A DNA stretch of 64,000 nucleotides. It comes from Achromobacter insolitus (GTDB lineage: Bacteria; Pseudomonadota; Gammaproteobacteria; Burkholderiales; Burkholderiaceae_B). The stretch lies in assembly GCF_002209555.1 (NCBI RefSeq), contig NZ_NJIF01000011.1:124001-188000 (forward strand). Reading direction: 5' to 3'. Position numbers and translations under genes: made by a program. Position 1 is the stretch's first letter, and every line of letters starts with the position of its first letter. The notes under the pieces were generated by a model that did no database searches, was not told the DNA's origin, and saw nothing but the letters and a program-made list of their open reading frames with translations. This document shows positions 23,590 through 31,735 of the stretch, piece by piece.

Positions 23590-25167
23590 ATGTTTGCCAC
23601 GACTTTCGGGCGGCGCTCCGATTGGACCCCGCCGGCGGGACGCTTCCTGCTCGCGATAGGTGCGTGGCTTACGTTTCTGGCGTGGATCAGGCCGCTGACG
23701 CTGCCCGATGAAGGCCGCTACGCAGGCGTAGCCTGGGACATGCTGCGCAGTGGTTCGCATGCTGTGCCCCTGCTGGACGGCATGCCGTATTTCCATAAGC
23801 CGCCGCTTTTTTACTGGCTGACGGAGCTGTCTTTCTCGATTTTCGGCGTGCATCCCTGGGCGGCGAGAGCGCCTTCCTGGCTGGCCGCGTGGGCCGCTGC
23901 CGCGGCGTTGTACTGCTTTCTGCGGCGTCATCGTGATGCCGCGACCGCCGCGCTGACGGCGCTGATCCTGGCCACCACGCCATTTTTCTATGGCGGCGCA
24001 CAGTTCGCGAATCTGGACATGCTGGTGGCCGGCCTGATCACGTTATGTGTGCTGGCCGCCGCGGATGCGGCGTTGCGCTTCGAGCGTGGCGAGGCCTGGC
24101 GCGGCATGTCTTTGGCGGCCGGCGCGCTGGCGGCGCTTGCGGTACTGGCCAAGGGCCTGATCGGACTGGTGCTGCCGGGCGCCATCCTGCTGATCTGGCT
24201 GGTGTGGGAGGGGCGCTGGCGCAGTCTGGGCGCGTTGCTCTGGCCCCCCGCGGTGCTGGTGTTCTTCGCCGTGGCGACGCCATGGTTCATCTTGATGCAG
24301 CAGCGCTATCCCGGCTTTTACGACTACTTCTTCGTCTATCAACATCTGCAGCGTTTCGCGGCCAGCGGCTTCAACAACGCGCAGCCGTTCTGGTTCTACT
24401 TGCCGGTCCTTGCCGGGCTCAGCCTGCCATGGTCGCTTTGGGGCGGGGGAATTCTGCGCAAGGCATTCTGGGAAGGTCCGCAGCGTAGCCTGCGGCGCCT
24501 GGCATTGGTGTGGTTTGCGGTTGTGCTCGTATTTTTTTCGCTGCCGGATTCGAAGCTTGTGGGTTATGTATTGCCGGCGCTGGCGCCCTTGGCTCTATTG
24601 CTGGCCGAAGTGATCCAGGGCGCCCGGCGCGCCGATGCGGACTCGGCCACTCGCCTGGTGCGCCTGAGCGTGGCCGTGGGGGCTGGGATCTGCGTCATCG
24701 CCGTGGGCGTCGCCGCACACAATGCGCGCGGCAGCGCGGGGCCCTTGGCCAAGGTGGTGCGGGAGCAGGCGCGGCCGGACGACACTTTCGTGTCGCTGCA
24801 CACCTATCCCTTCGATCTGGCGTTGTATGCAAGGGCTGTGCGGCCTGCGTGGGTGGTGGACGATTGGCACAACCCGGAGGTGCCAGTGCGGGACAACTGG
24901 CGCAAGGAGCTGTACGACGCGGCCCAATTCGATCCGGCGACGGGCGGACAGGTGCTGCTGAATCCCGCGGAGTTCAACGCGCGCCTTTGCACTGCCGAGG
25001 AAGGGGCGCGCTATTGGGTATGGGGCACCGCGGCGGATAACCCGGTCTATTTGCCGTTGCAGGGCCTGGCGCCGGTGGCCAGCAGCGTGAAGTACGTAAT
25101 GTGGCGCGTCGACGTGGATGCGGCCCTCAGGCAGCGGGTTTGTGGCGGAACGCCCAAAACCGGCTGA
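23590..25167 (+). CDS. lgmB: Lipid A aminosugar transferase, LgmB/ArnT-like
   Basis: A 525-residue GT-C membrane glycosyltransferase (family 39/83). It moves glucosamine from undecaprenyl phosphate to lipid A phosphates in Bordetella; ArnT does the same with aminoarabinose. The first periplasmic loop carries LPDEGRYAGVAWDML, matching the ArnT DE-RYA motif with its catalytic acidic residue, and PYFHKPPLFYWL. About a dozen hydrophobic helices follow, then a soluble C-terminal region from ~375. Product: lipid A with masked negative charge, hence resistance to cationic peptides (known for the family). Its last 41 bases overlap the convergent GtrA-like gene. Confidence 0.85.
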   Translation: MFATTFGRRSDWTPPAGRFLLAIGAWLTFLAWIRPLTLPDEGRYAGVAWDMLRSGSHAVPLLDGMPYFHKPPLFYWLTELSFSIFGVHPWAARAPSWLAAWAAAAALYCFLRRHRDAATAALTALILATTPFFYGGAQFANLDMLVAGLITLCVLAAADAALRFERGEAWRGMSLAAGALAALAVLAKGLIGLVLPGAILLIWLVWEGRWRSLGALLWPPAVLVFFAVATPWFILMQQRYPGFYDYFFVYQHLQRFAASGFNNAQPFWFYLPVLAGLSLPWSLWGGGILRKAFWEGPQRSLRRLALVWFAVVLVFFSLPDSKLVGYVLPALAPLALLLAEVIQGARRADADSATRLVRLSVAVGAGICVIAVGVAAHNARGSAGPLAKVVREQARPDDTFVSLHTYPFDLALYARAVRPAWVVDDWHNPEVPVRDNWRKELYDAAQFDPATGGQVLLNPAEFNARLCTAEEGARYWVWGTAADNPVYLPLQGLAPVASSVKYVMWRVDVDAALRQRVCGGTPKTG

Positions 25168-25522
25168 CGATGAAAGTCGCGACGGCGAGCCCGAGCAGGA
25201 TCAGCGCGAGCAGGATGTCGTAGCGGATGGCAGTGTTGTGCAGCAGCCAGGCGTACGCGGCTTCGTTGATGAGGAAGCCCGCCGCTGACACAAAGAAGAA
25301 ACGGCGCGCTGCTACCGTCCAGGGAGTTTTGGAATGTCGGAACGTAAGCCGGTAATGGCCGGTGAAGGAAACCGCGAATGCGATCAGCCAGCCGACCAGG
25401 TTGGCGGCCAGGGGCGGCATGCGCAAGAGTTCGACGCACCCCACGGCGACAGCCCAATGGGTGGCTGCGGCGGCGCATCCGACAGCAATGAAGGTGCTTA
25501 CTTGTTGCAGCAGAGCGCGCAT
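25127..25522 (-). CDS. lgmD: GtrA-family small membrane protein, LgmD-like
   Basis: A 131-residue GtrA-like protein with four membrane helices: FIAVGCAAAATHWAVAVGCVEL, LVGWLIAFAVSFTGHYRLTF, FVSAAGFLINEAAYAWLL and ILLALILLGLAVATFIVSRFWAF. GtrA proteins are thought to flip undecaprenyl-linked sugars. Here the likely cargo is the C55P-linked aminosugar made by the adjacent lgm-type enzymes. It is encoded on the opposite strand to lgmA, lgmB and lgmC and overlaps the lgmB 3' end by 41 bases. The start at 25522 is 36 bases from the divergent deacetylase gene. The lgmD name is a context inference. Confidence 0.7.
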   Translation of the reverse strand: MRALLQQVSTFIAVGCAAAATHWAVAVGCVELLRMPPLAANLVGWLIAFAVSFTGHYRLTFRHSKTPWTVAARRFFFVSAAGFLINEAAYAWLLHNTAIRYDILLALILLGLAVATFIVSRFWAFRHKPAA

Positions 25523-25558
25523 GAAAGCAGTGGGGAAAGGGAAGTCAAAGGTATAGCG

Positions 25559-26374
25559 ATGAGCAAACGTATCGTGGTCTGCGGTGATGATTTTGGCATG
25601 AATGCCGATATCGATGAAGGCATGATTGCGCTGGCCGGCATGGGCCGTCTGAGCGCGGTCAGCTGCCTTGCGCTGGGCCCTTCGTTCGCGGCGAACGCAG
25701 AGCGGCTGGCGCCGATGAACGTGGACATCGGTCTGCACGTGAACTTCACCGAAGCGCTCGCGCCCGGCGCTGAACCCATGCCGGCGCTGAGCCGTCTGAT
25801 CCTGAATGCCTACGCGGGGCGCCTGGACACAGTGTGGATCGAGGCGCAGCTTGAACGCCAGTTCGACGCCTTCGAGGCGGCATTTGGTCGCGCGCCGGAT
25901 TACGTCGACGGCCACCAGCACGTGCATCAACTGCCCGGCATCCGCGAACGTTTGCTGCAACTGCTCAAGCGCCGTTACGGGGCCCGCATGCCATGGCTGC
26001 GCCAGACCGCGCCGGGCATGCAGTTCGGCATTCCCTGGAAGGAAGCCATCAAGGCGCGCGTCATTGGCGCGCTTGGGTCCGCGGCGCTGGCGCGCCAGGC
26101 GCGCAAGGACGGCATGCGCACCAATCGCCGGCTGCTGGGAGTCTACGGCTTCGAAGGTGGCAAGCGCCGCTACGCGGACCTGTTGCAGAACTGGCTATTC
26201 AACGCGCGCGACTGCGATCTGCTTATGTGTCATCCCGCCCTGGGCAGCAAGGACGGCTGCGCCATGTCGCGCCAGCGCCGCGCGGAATTCGACGTTCTGG
26301 CCAGCCCCAAGCTGGGCGACTGGCTCACCGTCAACGGCGTGCACATTTCGCGTTTGCCGGCCACGGCACGCTGA
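25559..26374 (+). CDS. lgmC: YdjC/ChbG-family deacetylase, LgmC-like
   Basis: A 271-residue carbohydrate deacetylase of the ChbG/YdjC family. Metal and catalytic motifs are CGDDFGMNADI, VDIGLHVNFTE, YVDGHQHVHQLPGI and LMCHPALG. In the lgm pathway it should remove the acetyl group from C55P-linked GlcNAc, giving the glucosamine that LgmB transfers. The ATG at 25559 is chosen; the frame is open further upstream only antisense to the GtrA gene. Divergent from that gene by 36 bases. Confidence 0.8.
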   Translation: MSKRIVVCGDDFGMNADIDEGMIALAGMGRLSAVSCLALGPSFAANAERLAPMNVDIGLHVNFTEALAPGAEPMPALSRLILNAYAGRLDTVWIEAQLERQFDAFEAAFGRAPDYVDGHQHVHQLPGIRERLLQLLKRRYGARMPWLRQTAPGMQFGIPWKEAIKARVIGALGSAALARQARKDGMRTNRRLLGVYGFEGGKRRYADLLQNWLFNARDCDLLMCHPALGSKDGCAMSRQRRAEFDVLASPKLGDWLTVNGVHISRLPATAR

Positions 26375-26413
26375 TCGCGGAGAGGCCCGCGCGAAGCTTG
26401 CTGCGGGAGCAGC

Positions 26414-27277
26414 CTAGACGCCCGTCAGGCTTTGCAGCAGCCAGGCGCCCGCCGGGCCCAACGCGCGGCGCCGCGACCAGACGGCGTCGACGCGGATGTG
26501 GCGCGGCCAGCCCGGCGCCTTCAGTTCCACCAGCTGATCCTGGCCGAAGCGCTGGATCATCCAGCGCGGCAATTCGGTCCAGCCGAATCCGCGGCTGGCC
26601 ATTTCCAATAGCATCAGATAGCCCGGCGCCGACCACGTGGCATAGGCCGGCTCCGTTTCCTTGTCGCCCAGTTCGTAAGTGCTCAGGCGCAGCGCGCGCT
26701 CGGATTTCAACTGGTCTTCGGTGACCTGGGCAAGCCGGGCCAAGGGGTGGCTGCGGCCCACGCACAGCACAATTTCCGACAATTCGGCCAGGGTGGCGTG
26801 CGCCACGTCGGGCGGATAGCTGTCCTGGGCAGCCATCAAACCCAGGTGGGCGCGGCCTTGCTGCACCAGCGCCACCACGTCCTCATACTCGGCGATCAGG
26901 CATTCGAAGCGCAGGGCTGGATAGCGCTGGTCGATCTGGCTGAGCATGGTTTCGAAGGTTTCCGATTGGAACGTGTCGGACAGCACCACCGTCAGGCGAG
27001 GCTCCAGGCCTTCGGCCAACTGGCTGGCGCTGCGGTTCAGCCTGTCGTTGGCCGCCAGCACTTGCAGAGCCTGGCCCAGCAGGACCTGGCCCGCCTCGGT
27101 CAGGACAGGCTGGCGCTGGCTGCGGTCGAACAATGTGACGTTCAGGTCCACCTCGAGGTTGGCGATGGTTTCGCTGACGGTGGACTGGCTTTTCCCGAGC
27201 TTGCGGGCGGCGGCTGAAAACGTGCCTTCGGAGGCGACCTGGGCGAACGCCGCCAGGGATTCCAGGGAGTGGCGCAT
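26414..27277 (-). CDS. LysR-family regulator of the PACE transporter (AceR-like)
   Basis: A 287-residue LysR protein. The helix-turn-helix is SLAAFAQVASEGTFSAAARKL with GKSQSTVSETIANLEVDL. The effector domain is complete to MIQRFGQDQLVEL. It is divergent from a PACE efflux gene with a 108-base shared region holding an ATCGG-N5-CCGAT dyad. This is the same arrangement as AceR/AceI in Acinetobacter, where the regulator activates the transporter. The inducer is unknown. Confidence 0.85.
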   Translation of the reverse strand: MRHSLESLAAFAQVASEGTFSAAARKLGKSQSTVSETIANLEVDLNVTLFDRSQRQPVLTEAGQVLLGQALQVLAANDRLNRSASQLAEGLEPRLTVVLSDTFQSETFETMLSQIDQRYPALRFECLIAEYEDVVALVQQGRAHLGLMAAQDSYPPDVAHATLAELSEIVLCVGRSHPLARLAQVTEDQLKSERALRLSTYELGDKETEPAYATWSAPGYLMLLEMASRGFGWTELPRWMIQRFGQDQLVELKAPGWPRHIRVDAVWSRRRALGPAGAWLLQSLTGV

Positions 27278-27295
27278 GACAGGGGGTCCGGTTGT

Positions 27296-27310
27296 ATCGG
27301 TTTTTCCGAT
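27296..27310. promoter_or_regulatory. LysR-type operator between regulator and PACE gene
   Basis: ATCGG (27296-27300) and CCGAT (27306-27310) form a perfect dyad around five Ts and fit T-N11-A (27297-27309). A possible -10 TATAGT for the transporter lies at 27323-27328, so the dyad falls at the position of the -35 region, as for LysR activators. Confidence 0.5.
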
Positions 27311-27385
27311 GAAATCTATCTTTATAGTAACGGAAATAGCGTCGAGAATCCCTGCCACTGAGTAGCAACCGACCGCAGGTGGGTC

Positions 27386-27868
27386 ATGACGCAAGCCAAG
27401 AAATCCATTAAAGAACGTTTCCTCCACGCATTTCTGTTCGAAATCATCGCCATCGGGCTGTGTGCCCCGGCGGCCGCCTGGGCCATGGGCAAGTCCCTGT
27501 TCGAAATGGGCGTGCTGACTGCGGTGATCGCCTGGATCGCGCTGGTCTGGAACATGATCTACAACGCCGGCTTTGACCGCATCGAGAACCGCATGGGCTG
27601 GACCCGCACGCTGCGGCTGCGCGTGGTGCACGCCTTCGGCTTCGAGCTGGGCCTGATCCTGATCGTGATCCCGCTGGCGGCATGGTGGTTGAACATCAGC
27701 CTGTGGCAGGCTTTTGTCCTGGATATCGCACTGGTGTTGTTCTACCTGCCCTATGCCTTCCTCTACAACCTGGCGTATGACCGTTCGCGGCCCCGGGTCA
27801 TGCAGTGGCTGGCCCGCCGCAATGGGCAGGCCGCCCCGGCCGTCACGCGTCAATCACCTTGCGCGTGA
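27386..27868 (+). CDS. PACE-family proton-coupled drug efflux transporter (AceI-like)
   Basis: A 160-residue four-helix exporter built of two bacterial transmembrane pair (BTP) domains. Each repeat begins with the family motif: RFLHAFLFE (Glu19) and RVVHAFGFE (Glu87). Each ends with a WN-or YN-type motif: WNMIYNAGFDRIE and YLPYAFLYNLAYDRSRP. Glu19 matches the conserved glutamate (E15 of AceI) needed for proton/substrate coupling. Known substrates in the family are chlorhexidine and other biocides and short diamines. The last 26 bases overlap the convergent GntR gene. Confidence 0.9.
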   Translation: MTQAKKSIKERFLHAFLFEIIAIGLCAPAAAWAMGKSLFEMGVLTAVIAWIALVWNMIYNAGFDRIENRMGWTRTLRLRVVHAFGFELGLILIVIPLAAWWLNISLWQAFVLDIALVLFYLPYAFLYNLAYDRSRPRVMQWLARRNGQAAPAVTRQSPCA

Positions 27869-28493
27869 ACATCTCCAGATAGTCCATCAGCGAGTCCGCG
27901 CCCTTGATGGCCGCGGACTCGTTGCCGGTGGCGATGCCTTCGGCCATCAGCATGTGGCGGCGCGCGCCTTCGGCAATGTCGCCTTCGTGCTGATAGGCAT
28001 ACCAGAAGCGCCGGCACTGGATGATCAGCGGCGCCACCGCGTTCACCGCGGAAGCATTCCGGCATGCCTGGTGGCAGACGTGATCCAGCAACTGGTCTGC
28101 GTGCATGTAGTCGTCGAGATTGCCGCCCTCGGCCGCGCGGATCATCTGCGCCGCGCAATCCACGATCTGGCTGCGCTGAGCCGGAGTGGCGCGGCGCGCG
28201 GCGCTGGCCGCGATCAGTTGCTCGAGTGCCCGGCGGGTCTGGATCAGGTCCATGTGATCCGCGAGCTGGATCATGGACACGCGCAGGCCGCGCCTCGGCT
28301 CCTGGCGTATCAACCCGGCGGCCACCATGCGCAGCAGCGCTTCGCGCAGCGGCGTGCGTCCCAGGCCGGTCTTCTCCACCAGATCCGCTTCCACCACCGC
28401 ACTGCCGGGCTGCAATTGCAGCGTGGCGATCATGCTCTCGATCTGGTCGTAGGCCACATCGGCGGTTCGCCGTTTGGATTCTGCTCCTGCCAT
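27843..28493 (-). CDS. GntR-family (FCD) regulator of the liv-type operon
   Basis: A 216-residue GntR/FadR-type regulator. The winged helix is YDQIESMIATLQLQPG, LVEKTGLGRTPLREALLRMVAAGLI, RRGLRVSMI. The all-helical FCD domain holds the metal-site pattern with DDYMHADQLLDHVCHQAC and RRHMLMAEGIATG. Its ATG at 28493 overlaps the livM stop (TGATG), so it is translated with the transporter and probably controls it. The likely effector is the substrate of the DapA-family enzyme or the transported compound. Confidence 0.88.
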   Translation of the reverse strand: MAGAESKRRTADVAYDQIESMIATLQLQPGSAVVEADLVEKTGLGRTPLREALLRMVAAGLIRQEPRRGLRVSMIQLADHMDLIQTRRALEQLIAASAARRATPAQRSQIVDCAAQMIRAAEGGNLDDYMHADQLLDHVCHQACRNASAVNAVAPLIIQCRRFWYAYQHEGDIAEGARRHMLMAEGIATGNESAAIKGADSLMDYLEMFTRKVIDA

Positions 28494-29458
28494 CAACTAT
28501 TGTTTTCCTTCGTTTTGCGCCACTGCGCGTAGGCCAGCCATTCGCCGACAAATCCGCGCCGGAAGAACGACACGCACAACACGAAAATCAGTCCGATGAC
28601 GATGGTGACGACGTCGCCCAGGGTGGCAAGGTAATTCTGCAAGCTGACGACCAGCGTCGCGCCCACCACAGGCCCCCAGACCGTGCCGATGCCGCCCAGC
28701 AGCGTCATCAGCAGCACTTCCGTGGAGGTGGCGAGCGAAACGTCGTTCAATGCAACCAGCTGGAGCACCAGCGCCTTCAGCGAACCGGCCAGGCCGGCCA
28801 CCGACGCCGACAGCACGAAGGCCAGCAGCTTGCACCGGTCTGTATCGTAACCTAGCGATATGGCGCGCGGCGCGTTGTCACGGATGGTCTTGAGCACCTG
28901 GCCGAATGGCGAATGGATCACCCGGTAGACGAACAGGAAGCCCAGTACGAAGACTGCCAGCGCGAAGTAATACATATTGGTGTCGACGCTCAGGTCGACC
29001 AGGCCCAGGAACTTGCCGCGCGGAATCCCTTGCATACCGTCCTCGCCGCGAGTCCAACCCACCTGCACCGCCATGAAATACGCCACTTGCGACAGCGCCA
29101 GCGTGATCATCGCGAAGTAGATGCCTGTGCGCCGGATCGCCAGCCAGCCGATCGCATAGCCGATGGCGGCGGCCATCGCCACGCCGCAGGCCATGGCGAT
29201 TTCGGGCGGCAGGCCGCGGGCGCCGAACAGGATCATCATTTCGCCAGCCGCGTACCCTGCCCAGCCGAAGAAGGCGGCGTGGCCGAAGGACACCAGGCCG
29301 GTAAAGCCGGTCAGCAGGTTGAAGGCCAGCGCGAATAGCGCAAAGCACAGCACCTTCATGACGAACACCGGGTAGACGATCTGCGGGAAGAACGGCACCA
29401 GCAGGGCCGGCACCAGCAGCAGCGCCAGGATGCGGATCGAGGAGGGAATGCGCTGCAC
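28493..29458 (-). CDS. livM: Branched-chain amino acid-type ABC permease (LivM)
   Basis: A 321-residue inner-membrane permease with about ten helices. LivM landmarks: FNLLTGFTGLVSFGHAAFFGWAGYA, LAIRRTGIYFAMITLALSQV, PFGQVLKTIRDNAPRAISLGYD and LLMTLLGGIGTVWGPVVGA. The start is GTG at 29458 with AAGGAG placed 7 bases upstream inside the livH end. It overlaps the GntR start by one base. Branched-chain amino acids need not be the substrate; many such systems move amides, urea or aromatic acids. Confidence 0.92.
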   Translation of the reverse strand: MQRIPSSIRILALLLVPALLVPFFPQIVYPVFVMKVLCFALFALAFNLLTGFTGLVSFGHAAFFGWAGYAAGEMMILFGARGLPPEIAMACGVAMAAAIGYAIGWLAIRRTGIYFAMITLALSQVAYFMAVQVGWTRGEDGMQGIPRGKFLGLVDLSVDTNMYYFALAVFVLGFLFVYRVIHSPFGQVLKTIRDNAPRAISLGYDTDRCKLLAFVLSASVAGLAGSLKALVLQLVALNDVSLATSTEVLLMTLLGGIGTVWGPVVGATLVVSLQNYLATLGDVVTIVIGLIFVLCVSFFRRGFVGEWLAYAQWRKTKENNS

Positions 29459-29459
29459 C

Positions 29460-30362
29460 TTATTTCTCCTTGCCGAACAGGCCCGCGGGGCGTGTCAGCA
29501 GAACAATGGCCATCACGATGAACACAACCACCGTCGAGGCTTCGGGATAGAACACTTTGGTCAGGCCTTCCAGCAGGCCCAGCGCCAAGCCGGTGACGAT
29601 GGCGCCCATGATGGAGCCCAATCCCCCGATGACGACCACTGCGAACACGATATTCAGCAAGTTCGAACCCATCAGCGGGTTGATCTGCATGACGGGCGCG
29701 GCCAGCACGCCGGCCACGCCGGCCAGCGCCACGCCGAAGCCGTAGGTCAGGGTGATCATCACCGGCACATTGACCCCAAAAGCTTGCAGCAGCTTGGGAT
29801 TTTCGGTGCCGGCCCGCAGCATGGCGCCCAGGCGGGTCCGCTCGAACAAATACCAGGTCGTAAAGCACAGCGTCAGGGACGCGACCACCACGAAGGCCCG
29901 GTAGGCCGGCAGGAACATAAAGCCCAGGTCGTAGCCGCCCTGCAGGATCTCGGGCGGTTCGTACCCTACGCCCGAGATGCCGTAGAAGTAGCGGAAGCCG
30001 CCTTCCATCATCAGCGCAATGCCGAAGGTCAGCAGCAGACCGTACAGGTGATCCAGGTGGTATAGCCGTTTAAGCAGTGTCTTCTCGATCGCGATGCCCA
30101 CCAGCCCCACCAGCAGTGGCGCCAGGATCAACGCGGCCCAGAAGTTGATCTGGACGCCCGGCCCCAGCAGCTGCGGCAGCTGCGTGAAGCCGATCCAGGC
30201 CAGGAACGCCGCCATCATGAACTGGGCGCCGTGCGTGAAATTGACGATGTTGAGCAGGCCGAAAATGATGGCCAGCCCCATGCTCAGGATGGCGTAGAAG
30301 CAGCCGTTGATCAGGCCCACCAGCAGTTGGGCGAGCAAGGCGGAAAGCGAGATGTCGAACAT
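29460..30362 (-). CDS. livH: Branched-chain amino acid-type ABC permease (LivH)
   Basis: A 300-residue permease pairing with LivM. It starts MFDISLSALLAQLLVGLINGCFYAI and contains GLAIIFGLLNIVNFTHGAQFM, RAGTENPKLLQAFGVNV and the conserved FAVVVIGGLGSIMGAIVTG loop near the C-terminus. The ATG at 30362 is chosen; the upstream extension is not LivH-like. It is separated from the binding-protein gene by 111 bases that hold a strong stem-loop. Confidence 0.92.
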   Translation of the reverse strand: MFDISLSALLAQLLVGLINGCFYAILSMGLAIIFGLLNIVNFTHGAQFMMAAFLAWIGFTQLPQLLGPGVQINFWAALILAPLLVGLVGIAIEKTLLKRLYHLDHLYGLLLTFGIALMMEGGFRYFYGISGVGYEPPEILQGGYDLGFMFLPAYRAFVVVASLTLCFTTWYLFERTRLGAMLRAGTENPKLLQAFGVNVPVMITLTYGFGVALAGVAGVLAAPVMQINPLMGSNLLNIVFAVVVIGGLGSIMGAIVTGLALGLLEGLTKVFYPEASTVVVFIVMAIVLLTRPAGLFGKEK

Positions 30363-30440
30363 AGTAGGCGGCGGGCGGACAGGTGTCGCGTCGATTTCCG
30401 AAAAGCCGCGGCGGCGGTGCGCCACGGCCAGGGCAGCCGG

Positions 30441-30463
30441 CGCCGCACGTCGAGCGTGCGGCG
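30441..30463 (-). terminator. Strong stem-loop after the binding-protein gene
   Basis: CGCCGCACG (30441-30449) pairs perfectly with CGTGCGGCG (30455-30463) around a 5-base loop, 10 bases after the binding-protein stop. There is no T-run. It is more likely to protect the upstream message from 3' decay, and lower expression of livH/M, than to be a full terminator. Confidence 0.55.
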
Positions 30464-30473
30464 CATGGCGGCT

Positions 30474-31673
30474 TTACGTCTTGTTCAGCGAGCACGCGGC
30501 CTGGGGCTTGGGAAATACGTCCTCGCCCTTGAGCACCGACTTCACGTTGTAGTAGTCCCAGGGCGCCTTGGATTCCTTGGGCGTCTTTACCTGCAGCAGC
30601 AACATGTCGTGCACCAGAGCGCCGTCGGCGCGCAGCTTGCCGTTGCGGATCACGGGGTCGTTGATGGTCATTTCGCGCAGCTTGGCCATCACGGCCGGCG
30701 CGTCATCGGTGCCGGCGGCTTCGATCGCCTTCAAATAGGACAGCGTGGCGGAATACACACCGGCCTGCGAAGCGGTCGGCATCTTCTTGGCCTTCTCGAA
30801 GAATTTCTGTGCCCACGCCCGCGAAGCGTCGTCATAGTCCCAGTAGAAAGCTTCGGTCAGGTACATGCCCTGCGCCTTGGCCAGTCCCATGCTGTGCACG
30901 TCCGAAATATAGGTGAGCAGCGGCGCCACGATCTGTTTTTTGTTGATGCCGAATTCGTTGGCTTGCTTGACCGCATTGACCGTGTCGTTGCCCGCGTTGG
31001 CCAGTGCGATGACGTCCGCCTTCGAAGCTTGCGCCTTCAGCAGGAACGAGGAAAAGTCATTGCCGGGGAAGGGATGGCGCGATACCCCCACCACATTCCC
31101 GCCGTTCTCCTGGATGACCTCGGTGCCGTCCTTTTCGAGCGAGTGGCCGAAGGTGTAGTCGGCGGTGATGAAGTACCAGCTCTTTTTGCCTTCCTTGACG
31201 AGCGCGCGGGCCGTGCCGGCGGCGAGGGCGTAAGTGTTGGTCGTCCATTGGGCGTTCAGCGGCGAGCACTTCTCGCCCAGGATGGCGGTGGACAGGCCCG
31301 CCGAAGGCATGGTCACGCGGTTCTTCTGCTTGGCGATCTCCATCACCGCCAGCGCGGTGGACGCCGTGGGGAAGTCGGTGATCATGTCGACCTTGCCTTG
31401 GTCGAACCATTCGCGTGCCAGGTTGGCGGCGACGTCGGGCTTGTTCTGATGATCGGCAGAGACCACTTCCACCGGCTTGCCCAGCACTTTGTTGCCCATC
31501 TCTTCGGCCGCCAAACGGGCGGCGATCACGGACCCATTGCCGGCCAGGTCGGAATAGACGCCGGACAGGTCGGTCAGCACGCCGATCTTGACCACGTCGT
31601 CGCTGACCTGGGCTTGGGCGGCGCCGATCATGCCGACAGAGAACAGCGCTGCTGCGATTCGATTCAATTTCAT
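30474..31673 (-). CDS. Periplasmic ABC substrate-binding protein (LivJ/LivK-type)
   Basis: A 399-residue binding protein of the Peripla_BP_6 type. The signal peptide is MKLNRIAAALFSVGMIGAAQAQ, with cleavage after AQA. The mature protein begins VSDDVVKIGVLTDLSGVYSD, and has LNAQWTTNTYALAAGTARAL and KSWYFITADYTFGHSLEKDG. The bound compound cannot be told from sequence. It lies between livF and livH. It is flanked downstream by a stem-loop that may raise its expression over the membrane components. Confidence 0.92.
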   Translation of the reverse strand: MKLNRIAAALFSVGMIGAAQAQVSDDVVKIGVLTDLSGVYSDLAGNGSVIAARLAAEEMGNKVLGKPVEVVSADHQNKPDVAANLAREWFDQGKVDMITDFPTASTALAVMEIAKQKNRVTMPSAGLSTAILGEKCSPLNAQWTTNTYALAAGTARALVKEGKKSWYFITADYTFGHSLEKDGTEVIQENGGNVVGVSRHPFPGNDFSSFLLKAQASKADVIALANAGNDTVNAVKQANEFGINKKQIVAPLLTYISDVHSMGLAKAQGMYLTEAFYWDYDDASRAWAQKFFEKAKKMPTASQAGVYSATLSYLKAIEAAGTDDAPAVMAKLREMTINDPVIRNGKLRADGALVHDMLLLQVKTPKESKAPWDYYNVKSVLKGEDVFPKPQAACSLNKT

Positions 31674-31735
31674 CTGACTACGCTCCGTGTAGGAAGGGGA
31701 CTGCGGTCGGAAGGAATGAGGCTGGAACACTCAAA

